DNA of 64,000 nt. Source: Streptomyces sp. S4.7. GTDB lineage: Bacteria; Actinomycetota; Actinomycetes; Streptomycetales; Streptomycetaceae. Shown here piece by piece: positions 42,278-50,039 of the stretch (position 1 is the stretch's first letter; each line of letters begins with the position of its first letter). Both the position numbers and the translations under genes were made by a program. The notes below the pieces were generated by a model that saw only the letters and a list, made by a program, of their open reading frames with translations, did not search any database and was not told the DNA's origin. The DNA lies in the NCBI RefSeq assembly GCF_010384365.1, contig NZ_CP048397.1, positions 2,914,001 to 2,978,000 on the forward strand, read 5' to 3'.

Positions 42278-42679
42278 CTACGGGTCTGGGATCGGGTGGG
42301 AGCAGGGCTGATCTGGCGTTTTGGTGGGGAGTGCGTGGATGGGTTCGTTGGGGTGGGCCTCGGTCCCGGGCACGGCGTCTTCCGGCTCGTCGTCCTCGTC
42401 CGGAGACGGGAGTCGGGATCCTCTGCTCTCGGCGACTCGTAGCGCGTCGTGCAGGGCCTCGCTTAGTCGCGTGCTGAGGAAGCGCAGCTCTCGGGTGCTG
42501 ACCTTGTCCTCCCGGAGCATCGCCGCCGCATGGTCGAGCAGCGTGCCACCTGTCTGGAGCTGGACCTCTTCCATCTCGTTGGCCAGCGTGGACAAATAGC
42601 TTTGACCGTCATTGGTGACCAGGTAGGAGCGTTGTCCGTCCTCGCCCGGCCATGGGAGCAGTCGTGCCTGTGTGCTCAC
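42278..42679 (-). CDS. Hypothetical protein divergent to XRE/TPR regulator
   Basis: 133 residues starting at GTG 42679: ARLLPWPGEDGQRSYLVTND, GQSYLSTLANEMEEVQLQTG, AAAMLREDKVSTRELRFLST, RLSEALHDALRVAESRG, then an acidic and proline-rich tail. The helical middle resembles no domain I can name. The gene pairs divergently with the regulator at 43172, and both may answer to the palindrome at 43003-43019. Longer frames exist upstream but start in low-complexity arginine-rich sequence. Confidence 0.65.
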   Translation of the reverse strand: MSTQARLLPWPGEDGQRSYLVTNDGQSYLSTLANEMEEVQLQTGGTLLDHAAAMLREDKVSTRELRFLSTRLSEALHDALRVAESRGSRLPSPDEDDEPEDAVPGTEAHPNEPIHALPTKTPDQPCSHPIPDP

Positions 42680-43171
42680 GTCGACACCGCCCACGCGTGG
42701 ACGGCGCACCGCAGCCCCGCTTGGCAGCGGCATTCGTGTCGTTCGAGCCGTCGATCCTGCGCCACGTACGGTCGGACGAGTCGGTCGTCCTCGCCGCACA
42801 TCGTGGGCCAGACGTACGGGTCACGTGCGCGAGGCACTGCCATCGCCCGTACGTCCGCCGCGCGGTGGTGGCCGGGTGGGGGCGATAACAGGCTGATCAG
42901 CCGCTCGAAAACCCTGCCGATATGGTTCCGCATGTCGACCTGCTTTCACCAGGTAGGCCAAACCCCGGGGTGCTGTCACGCACCGCCGGGGTGTCTTGTC
43001 TCGACAGTCAACGACTGTCTTTGACCAAGCGGCAGCGTTCACATAGGGGTTCGTCTGCACACCGGGGTTCAGGAGGTCCGGCCCAGGGGGTTCGTGATGA
43101 ACCCCCCTTTTCAGAACGAACTGCTGTGACAGGATGAACACGTGACGTGATGTCGGGGGTGACAGCAGGAC
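42680..43171. other. Divergent intergenic region (492 bp)
   Basis: No gene seen. Contains the GACAGTC palindrome and a TTGACC -35-like box at 43021. Short direct repeats of CCGGGGTG are at about 42965-42993. Confidence 0.5.
43003..43026 (+). promoter_or_regulatory. Palindromic operator abutting a -35 box
   Basis: GACAGTC-AAC-GACTGTC is a perfect 7+7 inverted repeat (43003-43019), followed one base later by TTGACC (43021-43026). It lies 146 nt before the XRE/TPR regulator start, consistent with autoregulation. Confidence 0.55.
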
Positions 43172-44545
43172 GTGAGCAAAGACCCGAACCATCAGTTGGC
43201 CGCTGTCATGGCTGAGGCCGGAGCTTCTAACAAAGGGCTGGCCAAGAGAGTTCGCGAAGTCGCTCAGCGGCACGGCGACCACTTAGGTACCACGCACGTT
43301 GCTGTACAGCGGTGGTTGGACGGTGGCGGTATTCAGCGTCAGACCGCCGGGTACGTGGCCGAAGCGCTGGGCGACAAACTGCGGCGGACGATCACGCCGA
43401 AGGATCTGGGCTTCCCGGCGACGGCGCTGGCCCGCGTGCCCGTGGGCGCCACCCGTTACGCCGGTTCCTTGGCCGAGACGCTGAGCACCTTGGAAACCCT
43501 CACGCATCAGCGCCCGGAAGACGGGCCGGGCGACGAAGCGCCGTTGCCCGACAGCGATGTGCACTCGGCCGCTCTGTCGTGGCTCGTCTCGCGGCCGGAT
43601 GGCTTGCCCACGGATGTGCCCGCCACGCGCCGAGTCGGTATGCGTGACGTCGCCGCGATCCGCACCGCCGCCGGATTCTTCATGCAGCTCGACTTCCAGT
43701 TCGGCGGTGGCCACGCACACAAGGCGTTCCGGCACTATTTCCGCGAAGACGTCTTGCCATTGTTGAGTGGCAGCTACAGCGCCAAGGTAGGGGAAGCCCT
43801 CTTCCAGGCCGCATCGGAGATGTCCCAGCTCCTTGCATGGAGTGCGTACGACAGCGGCAAACACGCCTTGTCCGACCGCTACATGATGTCGACGCTGCGT
43901 TTGACGCAGGTCATCGGCGACCGTGTGATGGGCGCCCGCATCCTGACCAACATGAGCCACCAGGCCAATTACCTTGGCCAGGCCCCGCGTGCCGTTATGC
44001 TCGCCCGCGCCTCCGTAGAAGGGGGCCGAGCCACCGCAACACCGCGCGCCATGGCGTTGTTTTTCGCGCATGAGGCTCGCGCGCTCTCCACCGCAGGAGA
44101 TCACAGGGGCGCCGAGCGTGCGATGAACGAGGCGGAGCGGTTCTTCGAGCACGCCGACAGCGCCGAAGACCCCGAGTGGCTGTCGTACATGGACGAGGCG
44201 GAGTTGATCGGCGAGTTCTGCCACTGCTTCCGGGATCTCGGACAGGGGCCCGATGCCGTCCGGTTCGCAGAGCGGGCCGTGGAGCTGACCGATCCCAAGT
44301 ACGCCCGGACACTGGGCTTTTGCCGCATGGTTCTCGCTCAGAGCCAGCTACTCAACGGCGACCTGGAGGCCGCCGTGACGACCGCTGGCCTTGCTGTCAG
44401 AGCTGGCGACGCCCTTCAGTCCGCGCGCTTTCAGCGGTACGTGAGCGACTTCCAACGTGAGGTCTCGGTCCACGCGCCCAACCCTGTCGTCCAGCAGTTC
44501 AACGGCGACGTGCAAGCCGCGATGCAACGCCTGGACGACGAGTAA
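43172..44545 (+). CDS. XRE/TPR-type transcriptional regulator (NsdA-like)
   Basis: 457 residues. N-terminal HTH-like segment (HQLAAVMAEAGASNKGLAKR, THVAVQRWLDGG) and a long helical TPR region: SEMSQLLAWSAYDSGKHALS, YMMSTLRLTQVIGDRVMGAR, LTNMSHQANYLGQAPRAVML, RALSTAGDHRGAERAMNEAE. This layout matches Streptomyces regulators such as NsdA, which repress development and antibiotic genes; assignment to that exact protein is not claimed. GTG start with AGGA nearby. It is convergent to the phosphotransferase gene (7-bp gap) and divergent from the 42278 gene. Confidence 0.85.
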   Translation: MSKDPNHQLAAVMAEAGASNKGLAKRVREVAQRHGDHLGTTHVAVQRWLDGGGIQRQTAGYVAEALGDKLRRTITPKDLGFPATALARVPVGATRYAGSLAETLSTLETLTHQRPEDGPGDEAPLPDSDVHSAALSWLVSRPDGLPTDVPATRRVGMRDVAAIRTAAGFFMQLDFQFGGGHAHKAFRHYFREDVLPLLSGSYSAKVGEALFQAASEMSQLLAWSAYDSGKHALSDRYMMSTLRLTQVIGDRVMGARILTNMSHQANYLGQAPRAVMLARASVEGGRATATPRAMALFFAHEARALSTAGDHRGAERAMNEAERFFEHADSAEDPEWLSYMDEAELIGEFCHCFRDLGQGPDAVRFAERAVELTDPKYARTLGFCRMVLAQSQLLNGDLEAAVTTAGLAVRAGDALQSARFQRYVSDFQREVSVHAPNPVVQQFNGDVQAAMQRLDDE

Positions 44546-44551
44546 GCAGGC

Positions 44552-45472
44552 TCAGCCCGGGTTCCAGTCGCGCGGGGCATCCTCGTCACGGAGCGAGGCG
44601 ATACGACGGCTGTACTCCGCTGCCGTCTCGTCGCTCTCCGAGACGTTCTGCATCAGCCATGTCGTCATGTTGAACTCCTGCAATGACCGCAAGGTGGGGA
44701 ACCCCGCCCACGAGCGGAGATCCCGACCGTACGCACCGACGAACGCGCCGTACTCCTGCGGCGTCTGCCAACCCAAGCTGTGGTGCTCCGTAGCGGTGAC
44801 CATCAGGTCCCACTCGGGGTGGTCGTAACTGAACCTCTCCAGGTCGATCAGGATCACCCGGTCACTGCGGTCCACCATGAGGTTCTGTACGTGGGCGTCT
44901 CCGTGCACAGGCCCCTTCTGGGAATCGAAGCGCAACTCTTCCACCCGGCCGCGGAGTTCACGCGCGCGCTTACGCAGGAACGCGCGGTCGTCCTCCGGTA
45001 TCTCGGTCGCCGCGTTGATGCGTCGGTCTGTCCGGTCCAGCACCGGGTACGGCGGGAGACTCAGGGAGGCGGGCAGGGTGAGCGAGTGGAGGTCGCGGAG
45101 AATCGCCCCCAGCTCGCCGTACGTCGGCTTACGGTCGCTCTCCTCGATCAGATGCCAGAACGTCACCGGGTGACCATCAATGATCACGGGTTGCTCCAGA
45201 TCATCCAGAACCCGCGTCGCCGGAAAGCCCTCACGGGCCAGCCACCGGGACACAGCGACCTCACCCCGCGCGGATTCCAGATACTCGGTCGACCGAGCGA
45301 TCCGGACCACCACCGGGTGCGCCTCCAGGCGGAACAGAGCATTCTCACCCAGGCGGATCAGGCGGGCCCCATCACCATCAAGCCCCGCTTGCCGACACGC
45401 CTCAGCAACCACCCGCGTAGCGACGGCCGAGGTAAAGCCTTGTTCCGCGTTCAGTTCAGCACCAGACGGCAT
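44552..45472 (-). CDS. Aminoglycoside-phosphotransferase-like small-molecule kinase
   Basis: 306 residues: LIRLGENALFRLEAHPVVVR, VSRWLAREGFPATRVLDDL, catalytic loop VHGDAHVQNLMVDRSD and VILIDLERFSYDHPEWDL (metal Asp). This is the APH/choline-kinase fold. The typical H-G-D-x-x-x-x-N motif is complete, so it should be active, but the substrate (aminoglycoside, choline, homoserine) cannot be read. Second possible antibiotic-modifying gene in the island, after the nucleotidyltransferase at 41245. Confidence 0.88.
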   Translation of the reverse strand: MPSGAELNAEQGFTSAVATRVVAEACRQAGLDGDGARLIRLGENALFRLEAHPVVVRIARSTEYLESARGEVAVSRWLAREGFPATRVLDDLEQPVIIDGHPVTFWHLIEESDRKPTYGELGAILRDLHSLTLPASLSLPPYPVLDRTDRRINAATEIPEDDRAFLRKRARELRGRVEELRFDSQKGPVHGDAHVQNLMVDRSDRVILIDLERFSYDHPEWDLMVTATEHHSLGWQTPQEYGAFVGAYGRDLRSWAGFPTLRSLQEFNMTTWLMQNVSESDETAAEYSRRIASLRDEDAPRDWNPG

Positions 45473-45720
45473 GCCCCTACCAACTCCTCAGATCCGCCGA
45501 CCTGCCATGCGACCACCGGGCGCACTGTCACGACAACATCCATACTGATAGAACAGCCCCGCAGGCCACGACAGGCGAGAAACCAAGGCGTGACGTTCAG
45601 CCGTACACGCGGAGACTCGGCTGTCCGGAGATCACATGCGGCACGATCACGTGCGAGTTTCCCCTCTGACCGCCATGCGTACCAAGATCAATCGCAGGTC
45701 GGCCGATTAGGGTCGGAGGC

Positions 45721-46380
45721 ATGACGACACCCGTTGCCAGCAGCGCCTTCGACTCGCTCCGCCTCGACGCCGTGCCCGACCAGGAGGCGCTGCGCCGGGC
45801 TTACGCACTCCCCGGCGACGCGGCCGTGCGCAAGCAGATGACCGAACTTACCGAACAGACCCGGCGGTTGATCGGATGCTCACCGCTGGTCCTGGTCGCC
45901 AGCGCGGACGCCAACGGTAATTGTGACGTCTCCCCGCGCGGTGGCCCAGCCGGGTTCGTCGCCGTCCTGGACACACGGACGGTGGCGATACCGGACGCGA
46001 CCGGCAACAAGCGTCTGGACACCCTGCAGAACGTCATCGCCACCGGACGGGCCGGGCTGCTGTTCCTCATCCCGGGGCGCACCACGACGCTCAGGGTGAA
46101 CGGCCGGGCCTGCGTCTCCACCCGCCCGGAGCTGCTGTCGCAGCTGACTGCCGTGGGTAAGCCGCCGGCCAGTGCGCTGGTGCTGGGGATCGAGGAGGTC
46201 TACCCGCACTGTCCCAAGTCGCTTCTGCGCAGCGGGGCCTGGAAGCCGGAGCAGTGGCTGCCGGCGGACGCCCAGCCGACCTCGGCCGAGGTGACGCTGG
46301 CTCAACTGCGGATGCCGGAGCTGACGATCGCTGACATCGAGCAGACGGAGGCGGATTCGCTGAAGTACCGGTACGAGTAA
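45721..46380 (+). CDS. Pyridoxamine-5'-phosphate-oxidase-family flavoprotein
   Basis: 219 residues: LTEQTRRLIGCSPLVLVASA, DANGNCDVSPRGGPAGFVAV, DATGNKRLDTLQNVIATGRA, GLLFLIPGRTTTLRVNGRA and YPHCPKSLLRSGAW. This matches the MSMEG_1061-like split-barrel FMN proteins. Redox partner or substrate unknown. The 248 bp upstream, shared with the divergent phosphotransferase gene, shows no clear operator. A GGAGG immediately precedes the ATG. It is the last island gene before the second EamA 3'-end copy. Confidence 0.85.
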   Translation: MTTPVASSAFDSLRLDAVPDQEALRRAYALPGDAAVRKQMTELTEQTRRLIGCSPLVLVASADANGNCDVSPRGGPAGFVAVLDTRTVAIPDATGNKRLDTLQNVIATGRAGLLFLIPGRTTTLRVNGRACVSTRPELLSQLTAVGKPPASALVLGIEEVYPHCPKSLLRSGAWKPEQWLPADAQPTSAEVTLAQLRMPELTIADIEQTEADSLKYRYE

Positions 46381-46485
46381 CGGACCGACAGCCGCTGGAC
46401 CACCAGCCCGCCGAACCCCCAAAACCAGCACGCCCGAGATCAATCTCGGCGCAGCCGGTAATTACAGCTTGAGCAAGAGTTGACA

Positions 46486-46611
46486 TCGATCATCGTCGGC
46501 GCGGCGACAGGGGCGGTGTTCTCCCAGGAACGCTTCGGCACACCCCGCCTCGCGGCGGCCGGCCTGATGGTGATCGGCATCGGCCTGATGCTGCGCACGA
46601 GTTGAGCGAGG
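46486..46611 (+). repeat. EamA 3'-end fragment, copy 2 (right boundary of island)
   Basis: 46486-46605 encodes SIIVGAATGAVFSQERFGTP and the rest of the EamA C-terminus to the stop, with no start codon. It begins exactly where the 5' part at 36175 stops and includes the segment missing from copy 1. 46526-46611 repeats 36179-36264 (84/86). Confidence 0.85.
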
Positions 46612-46944
46612 AAACCGTAGCGGCAACGGTGTCCGGCCCATCCGGCGACGCCGTCACGTGCGTAACGTCGCAGCGATCAGCCGCTGTTGGCCGCGATTCC
46701 CCGTTCAATCGGGCACGGCACGCGCCCGCCAGCCGCACCGTGGGCGGGCTTCGCCGCTGCTGTCGGCATGGCGATTGCCCGGGTGAGGTGTGGCGAATCG
46801 TGGCGAACAGTCGCTCTGGTCGTGCGGGTGTCCGGCGGGCCGGTAGGTTGCGAGACGTTCGGTCATGTCTCTCCCAGAGCGCCTGCCTGCGACAGGCGGG
46901 CCCCAACAGGGTTGGGAACGCAGAGAGACGGGAGATCGGACGAG
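46612..46944. other. Gene-poor remnant between EamA copies 2 and 3
   Basis: No convincing gene in 333 bp. Two adjacent direct repeats TGGCGAA (46791-46797, 46801-46807) are the only structure noticed; the same heptamer recurs at 47324-47366. Confidence 0.5.
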
Positions 46945-47070
46945 ATGGAGCGATCGAAGAGTCGGAGAAGGCGTCGCCGGCGCGGCCAGTCACCGGACTG
47001 GGCGCAGTTGGCGGCACTGTTCCTCACGGCGATCACTGCCATCGCGGGGTGCGTCCAGCAGTTTCTGTGA
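46945..47070 (+). CDS. Small single-span membrane protein
   Basis: 41 residues: a strongly basic head (ERSKSRRRRRRRGQ) and one hydrophobic helix (WAQLAALFLTAITAIAGCVQ). GGGAG lies upstream of the ATG at a long but acceptable spacing, and a good terminator follows at 47160. The composition is that of a membrane-anchored microprotein, as found on Streptomyces plasmids and integrative elements; function unknown. Confidence 0.5.
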   Translation: MERSKSRRRRRRRGQSPDWAQLAALFLTAITAIAGCVQQFL

Positions 47071-47517
47071 CGCATGGAGGGTGAGCCGGACGACTGGTTG
47101 GGCGAGTAAGTGAGCCCGGCCGATGCCTACTCGGCCGGACCCACCCTGCCCCGCGCACTGCCTGGCTTCGGGCTGTATCCCGAAGCCAGGCTTTGTGCGT
47201 GTGCGGGGAGATCGGCGCACCAGGAGGTCTGGCCTCGTAGGTGCCACAGGATGAGATAACCGCAAGTCAACGGGGTCATCAAGTGCTCGCAGACGATCAC
47301 GGGGCGATTTGTCGCTTTTCCGCTGGCGAATGATCTTGGCGAACGGTGGCGGTGGAGGGTGGCGAAATACGAACGTCCAGCTAGCGGACTCGCGAGGGTA
47401 GCGAAACCTGGCGTTTGCCCTTGCACCGCTGCGGCCGACCGCGCCGACGATCGATAACAGTTGTCGGCAACGGCCACCGGTGCGACCGTACCCACGGACG
47501 GCGAAGACAGGCGCGAC
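47071..47517. other. Gene-poor remnant with terminator and TGGCGAA repeats
   Basis: Nothing coding is evident. A perfect 13-bp hairpin (47160-47172 / 47179-47191) followed by TTTG ends the microprotein gene. TGGCGAA occurs three times in direct orientation at 47324, 47337 and 47360. Confidence 0.55.
47160..47191 (+). terminator. Terminator after the 41-residue gene
   Basis: Perfect 13-bp inverted repeat with a 6-nt loop and a following TTT. Confidence 0.75.
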
Positions 47518-47575
47518 CATCGCGGCGGCCGGCCTGATGGTGATCGGCATCGGGCTGATGCTGCACACGAGTTGA
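47518..47575 (+). repeat. EamA 3'-end fragment, copy 3
   Basis: The last 18 codons and stop of the EamA gene occur a third time, with two base changes from copy 1 (CGGGCTG, GCACACG). The core gene for the ankyrin protein follows 23 nt later, so this is probably the original chromosomal 3' end. Confidence 0.75.
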
Positions 47576-47597
47576 GGACCGGGATGGACGGAGCGGC

Positions 47598-48008
47598 ATG
47601 AACAACAGGCGGCGCAAGAAGCTGTCGCGGCGTCTCGTGTGGGCCGCGAGGCTCGGTGGGGCGAGGGAAGTGGCCGCGTTGCTGCGGGGCGGGGCGCCGG
47701 CCCAGACGTGCGACTCCGAGGGGTCGACGCCCCTGTACGCGGCGGCCGTACACGGGGACGCCGACTCCGTACGCCTCCTGCTGGCGGCGGGCGCGCTGCC
47801 CGACACCGAGAGCGGGGACGGCACGGAGGGCACGCCGCTGTGCGGGGCGGCGTGCTGGGGGCACTCCGACGCCGTACGCGAACTGCTCGCGTACGGCGCC
47901 GATCCGCGGCTGCGCGAGGACGGCGGCAGCGGGCACTCGCCGCTCGAATGGGCGCGGACCGGGCCGTATCCGGAGACGGTGCGGCTGCTGGAGGAGGCGG
48001 GGGCCTGA
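47598..48008 (+). CDS. Ankyrin-repeat protein
   Basis: 136 residues. A basic head (NNRRRKKLSRR) precedes about three ankyrin repeats: SEGSTPLYAAAVHGDADSVR, LLLAAGALPD; TEGTPLCGAACWGHSDAVRE, LLAYGADP; SGHSPLEWARTGPYPETVRL. Protein-protein interaction scaffold; partner unknown. No signal peptide. Probably lay directly downstream of the EamA gene before island insertion. Confidence 0.88.
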   Translation: MNNRRRKKLSRRLVWAARLGGAREVAALLRGGAPAQTCDSEGSTPLYAAAVHGDADSVRLLLAAGALPDTESGDGTEGTPLCGAACWGHSDAVRELLAYGADPRLREDGGSGHSPLEWARTGPYPETVRLLEEAGA

Positions 48009-48028
48009 GAAGCCCGGCGCCAGGGGGG

Positions 48029-48979
48029 TCAGGCCCGCGCCGCCGAGGCCAGCATGTCGAGCGACACCTGCCACAACCGCTCGGCCGCGACGGGGTCCAG
48101 TGCGTGCGCGGCGACGCCGCCCGAGTCGCCCTCCCGGTGGAGGCTCGCCTCCTGGCAGTCCTCGAAGTAGCGCCCGCCTACGCCTTCGAGTCCCGGCCAC
48201 GTCGCCAGGAGTACGGAGGTGGCCGCGCCCTGCTCGGGCGTCTTGAAGGTGTAGCCGGAGGCGACGGCCTTGTCGAGTTCGTCCTGGCTCATGTGGCGGG
48301 TCAGATTCGACAGGACGGCGCCGGGATGGACGGCGTTGGCGGTGATGCCGTCACCGGCCCAGCGCCGGGTCGCCTCGACCGCGAAGAGCACGTTCGCCGT
48401 CTTCGACTGGCCGTAGGCGAGCCGGGTGTCGAACGGGCGGCGGCGGTAGTCGATGTCGTCGAAGTCCACCGCCTGCCGCAGATGCCCGACCGAGCTGAGC
48501 GCGACGACCCGCGCCCGGTCGGCGGCGGCGAGCGCCGGGTGCAGTCCGGTGGCGAGCGCGAAGTGGCCGAGGTGGTTCGTGGCGAACTGCAGCTCCCAGC
48601 CCTCCGGCGTCCGCAGCTCGGGCGTGTACATCACCCCGGCGTTGTTGATCAGGATGTCCAGCGGACCTTCCCACGCGTCGGTGAACGCAGCGACGGACCC
48701 CAGGTCGGCGAGGTCGACCGGCGCCACGAGCACTCGCTCGTTGCCGGTCGTGGCGCTGATGTCCCGGGCGGTGCGCTCACCGGCCAGGACGTCGCGTACG
48801 GCGAGGGTCACCTCGGCGCCCGCCCCGGCGAGCGCGCGGGCGGTCTCGACGCCGATGCCGGAGGAACCGCCGGTCACGACGGTGCGGCGGCCGGTGAGAT
48901 CGACACCGGCGACGACCTCGGCCGCGGTGGACCCGGCGTTGAAGGGGGTGGTCATCGGGCCGTTGGAGTCGGTGGTCAT
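48029..48979 (-). CDS. Short-chain dehydrogenase/reductase (1)
   Basis: 316 residues of the retinol-dehydrogenase/WWOX-like SDR type: TVVTGGSSGIGVETARALAG (NAD(P) loop), LDILINNAGVMYTP, ATNHLGHFALATGL, catalytic Ser in VALSSVGHLR and Y-x-x-x-K in AYGQSKTANVLF. Oxidoreductase of unknown substrate. ATG at 48979 is used; an ATG at 48955 is possible. Convergent to the ankyrin gene. Confidence 0.9.
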   Translation of the reverse strand: MTTDSNGPMTTPFNAGSTAAEVVAGVDLTGRRTVVTGGSSGIGVETARALAGAGAEVTLAVRDVLAGERTARDISATTGNERVLVAPVDLADLGSVAAFTDAWEGPLDILINNAGVMYTPELRTPEGWELQFATNHLGHFALATGLHPALAAADRARVVALSSVGHLRQAVDFDDIDYRRRPFDTRLAYGQSKTANVLFAVEATRRWAGDGITANAVHPGAVLSNLTRHMSQDELDKAVASGYTFKTPEQGAATSVLLATWPGLEGVGGRYFEDCQEASLHREGDSGGVAAHALDPVAAERLWQVSLDMLASAARA

Positions 48980-49112
48980 GGGGGCTGCCTGCCTCTCTCG
49001 CGTCTCCCCTCCAGCCAACCACCGGACGCGGGTCATTCAAGGGAGGCTGATCAGCCGGTTTCCGACCTGCCGCGGCAACCCGGGCGGGCACGCCCCACGC
49101 GGAGGGGCCCAG

Positions 49113-49808
49113 CTACGCGGACGGCCGCGGCGGGAACCGCCAGTACTGGCGCTTCTTCTCGTCGCGGACCGCCAGGCCCAGCCGGTTCAACTCACCGCGC
49201 AGCGCCCGGACGTCCTCCTCCGTACCCGTCTTCCGCATCGCCGTCGCGCGGGCGCTCATCAGCGCGTTCGCGCCCACCGGAAGCCCCGGGGTGTCCGGGA
49301 CCCAGAGCCGGAAGTCGGCCTTGTACGGGTCCTCGGCGGCCCAGGTGTAGCCGTGGGCGGTGAAGGCGGCGGCCAGCTCCGCGGCGTCCAGGTCACAGGG
49401 CTCGCGGGCCATCTCCTGCGCGTGGTGGCCGAGCAGGACGAGGAACTTGCCGTCCAGGAAGACCGGGCCGACGTCGGCGCGGCTCAGCTCCTGGGACTCG
49501 TCGCGGATCGTCAGCGTCACGTGGGTGTCGGTCAGCCGTACGGTCAGCGCCTCGTGCAGCGCGATGAACGCCACGAACACACCGAGCAGCACGCCCGCCG
49601 TCACGCCGAGGAAGGTGAGCCAGGGCTCGGGGATCGAGTTCAGCAGCTCCGCCGGACCTTTCATCGGGGCCCAGCGCAGCGTCACCAGCCAGTTGGCGAG
49701 AAGTTTGACCAGCCAGCCGACGACAGCTCCGATCGCGGCGAAGGCCGGGACGATCCAGAGCTCTTGGGCCAGTACGGTCGCGTCGCGGTCCCTGGCGGTT
49801 GGCTTCAT
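49113..49808 (-). CDS. Two-span membrane protein (YqeB-like)
   Basis: 231 residues. Two hydrophobic helices, LWIVPAFAAIGAVVGWLVKL and WLTFLGVTAGVLLGVFVAFI, are followed by a soluble domain (VRLTDTHVTLTIRDESQELS, VFLDGKFLVLLGHHAQEMA) that looks like a PH-type barrel, and a C-terminal helix (GTEEDVRALRGELNRLGLAV). Such YqeB-type proteins are uncharacterised. Single gene; divergent from the aldo/keto reductase 231 bp away. Confidence 0.75.
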   Translation of the reverse strand: MKPTARDRDATVLAQELWIVPAFAAIGAVVGWLVKLLANWLVTLRWAPMKGPAELLNSIPEPWLTFLGVTAGVLLGVFVAFIALHEALTVRLTDTHVTLTIRDESQELSRADVGPVFLDGKFLVLLGHHAQEMAREPCDLDAAELAAAFTAHGYTWAAEDPYKADFRLWVPDTPGLPVGANALMSARATAMRKTGTEEDVRALRGELNRLGLAVRDEKKRQYWRFPPRPSA

Positions 49809-49962
49809 ACGCAGAGGTTAGGAAGCGGACGCCGGGGCGGGCATCGGCCGAAGGGATCCGCGGGGGTGACCAAAGTAGGGGGAGCACGCGCGGTGACCGG
49901 GCCCGCGCCGATCCGGAGTGACCGGGTCCGTCACGGAGGCTCTCCTGACGGCCCGTCGCGCC

Positions 49963-49995
49963 TTGACCTGGATCGCACTCCAAGTCCTAGAGTGC
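49963..49995 (+). promoter_or_regulatory. MerR-type promoter of the aldo/keto reductase gene
   Basis: TTGACC (49963-49968) and TAGAGT (49988-49993) are 19 nt apart, the over-long spacing of MerR-activated promoters. The inverted repeat GCACTC-N9-GAGTGC (49975-49980, 49990-49995) is centred in the spacer. No MerR gene is in the window. Confidence 0.75.
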
Positions 49996-50039
49996 CCGCG
50001 TACCCCCCAGCGGAGGCCTGACCAGCAAGGGAGCACGAC

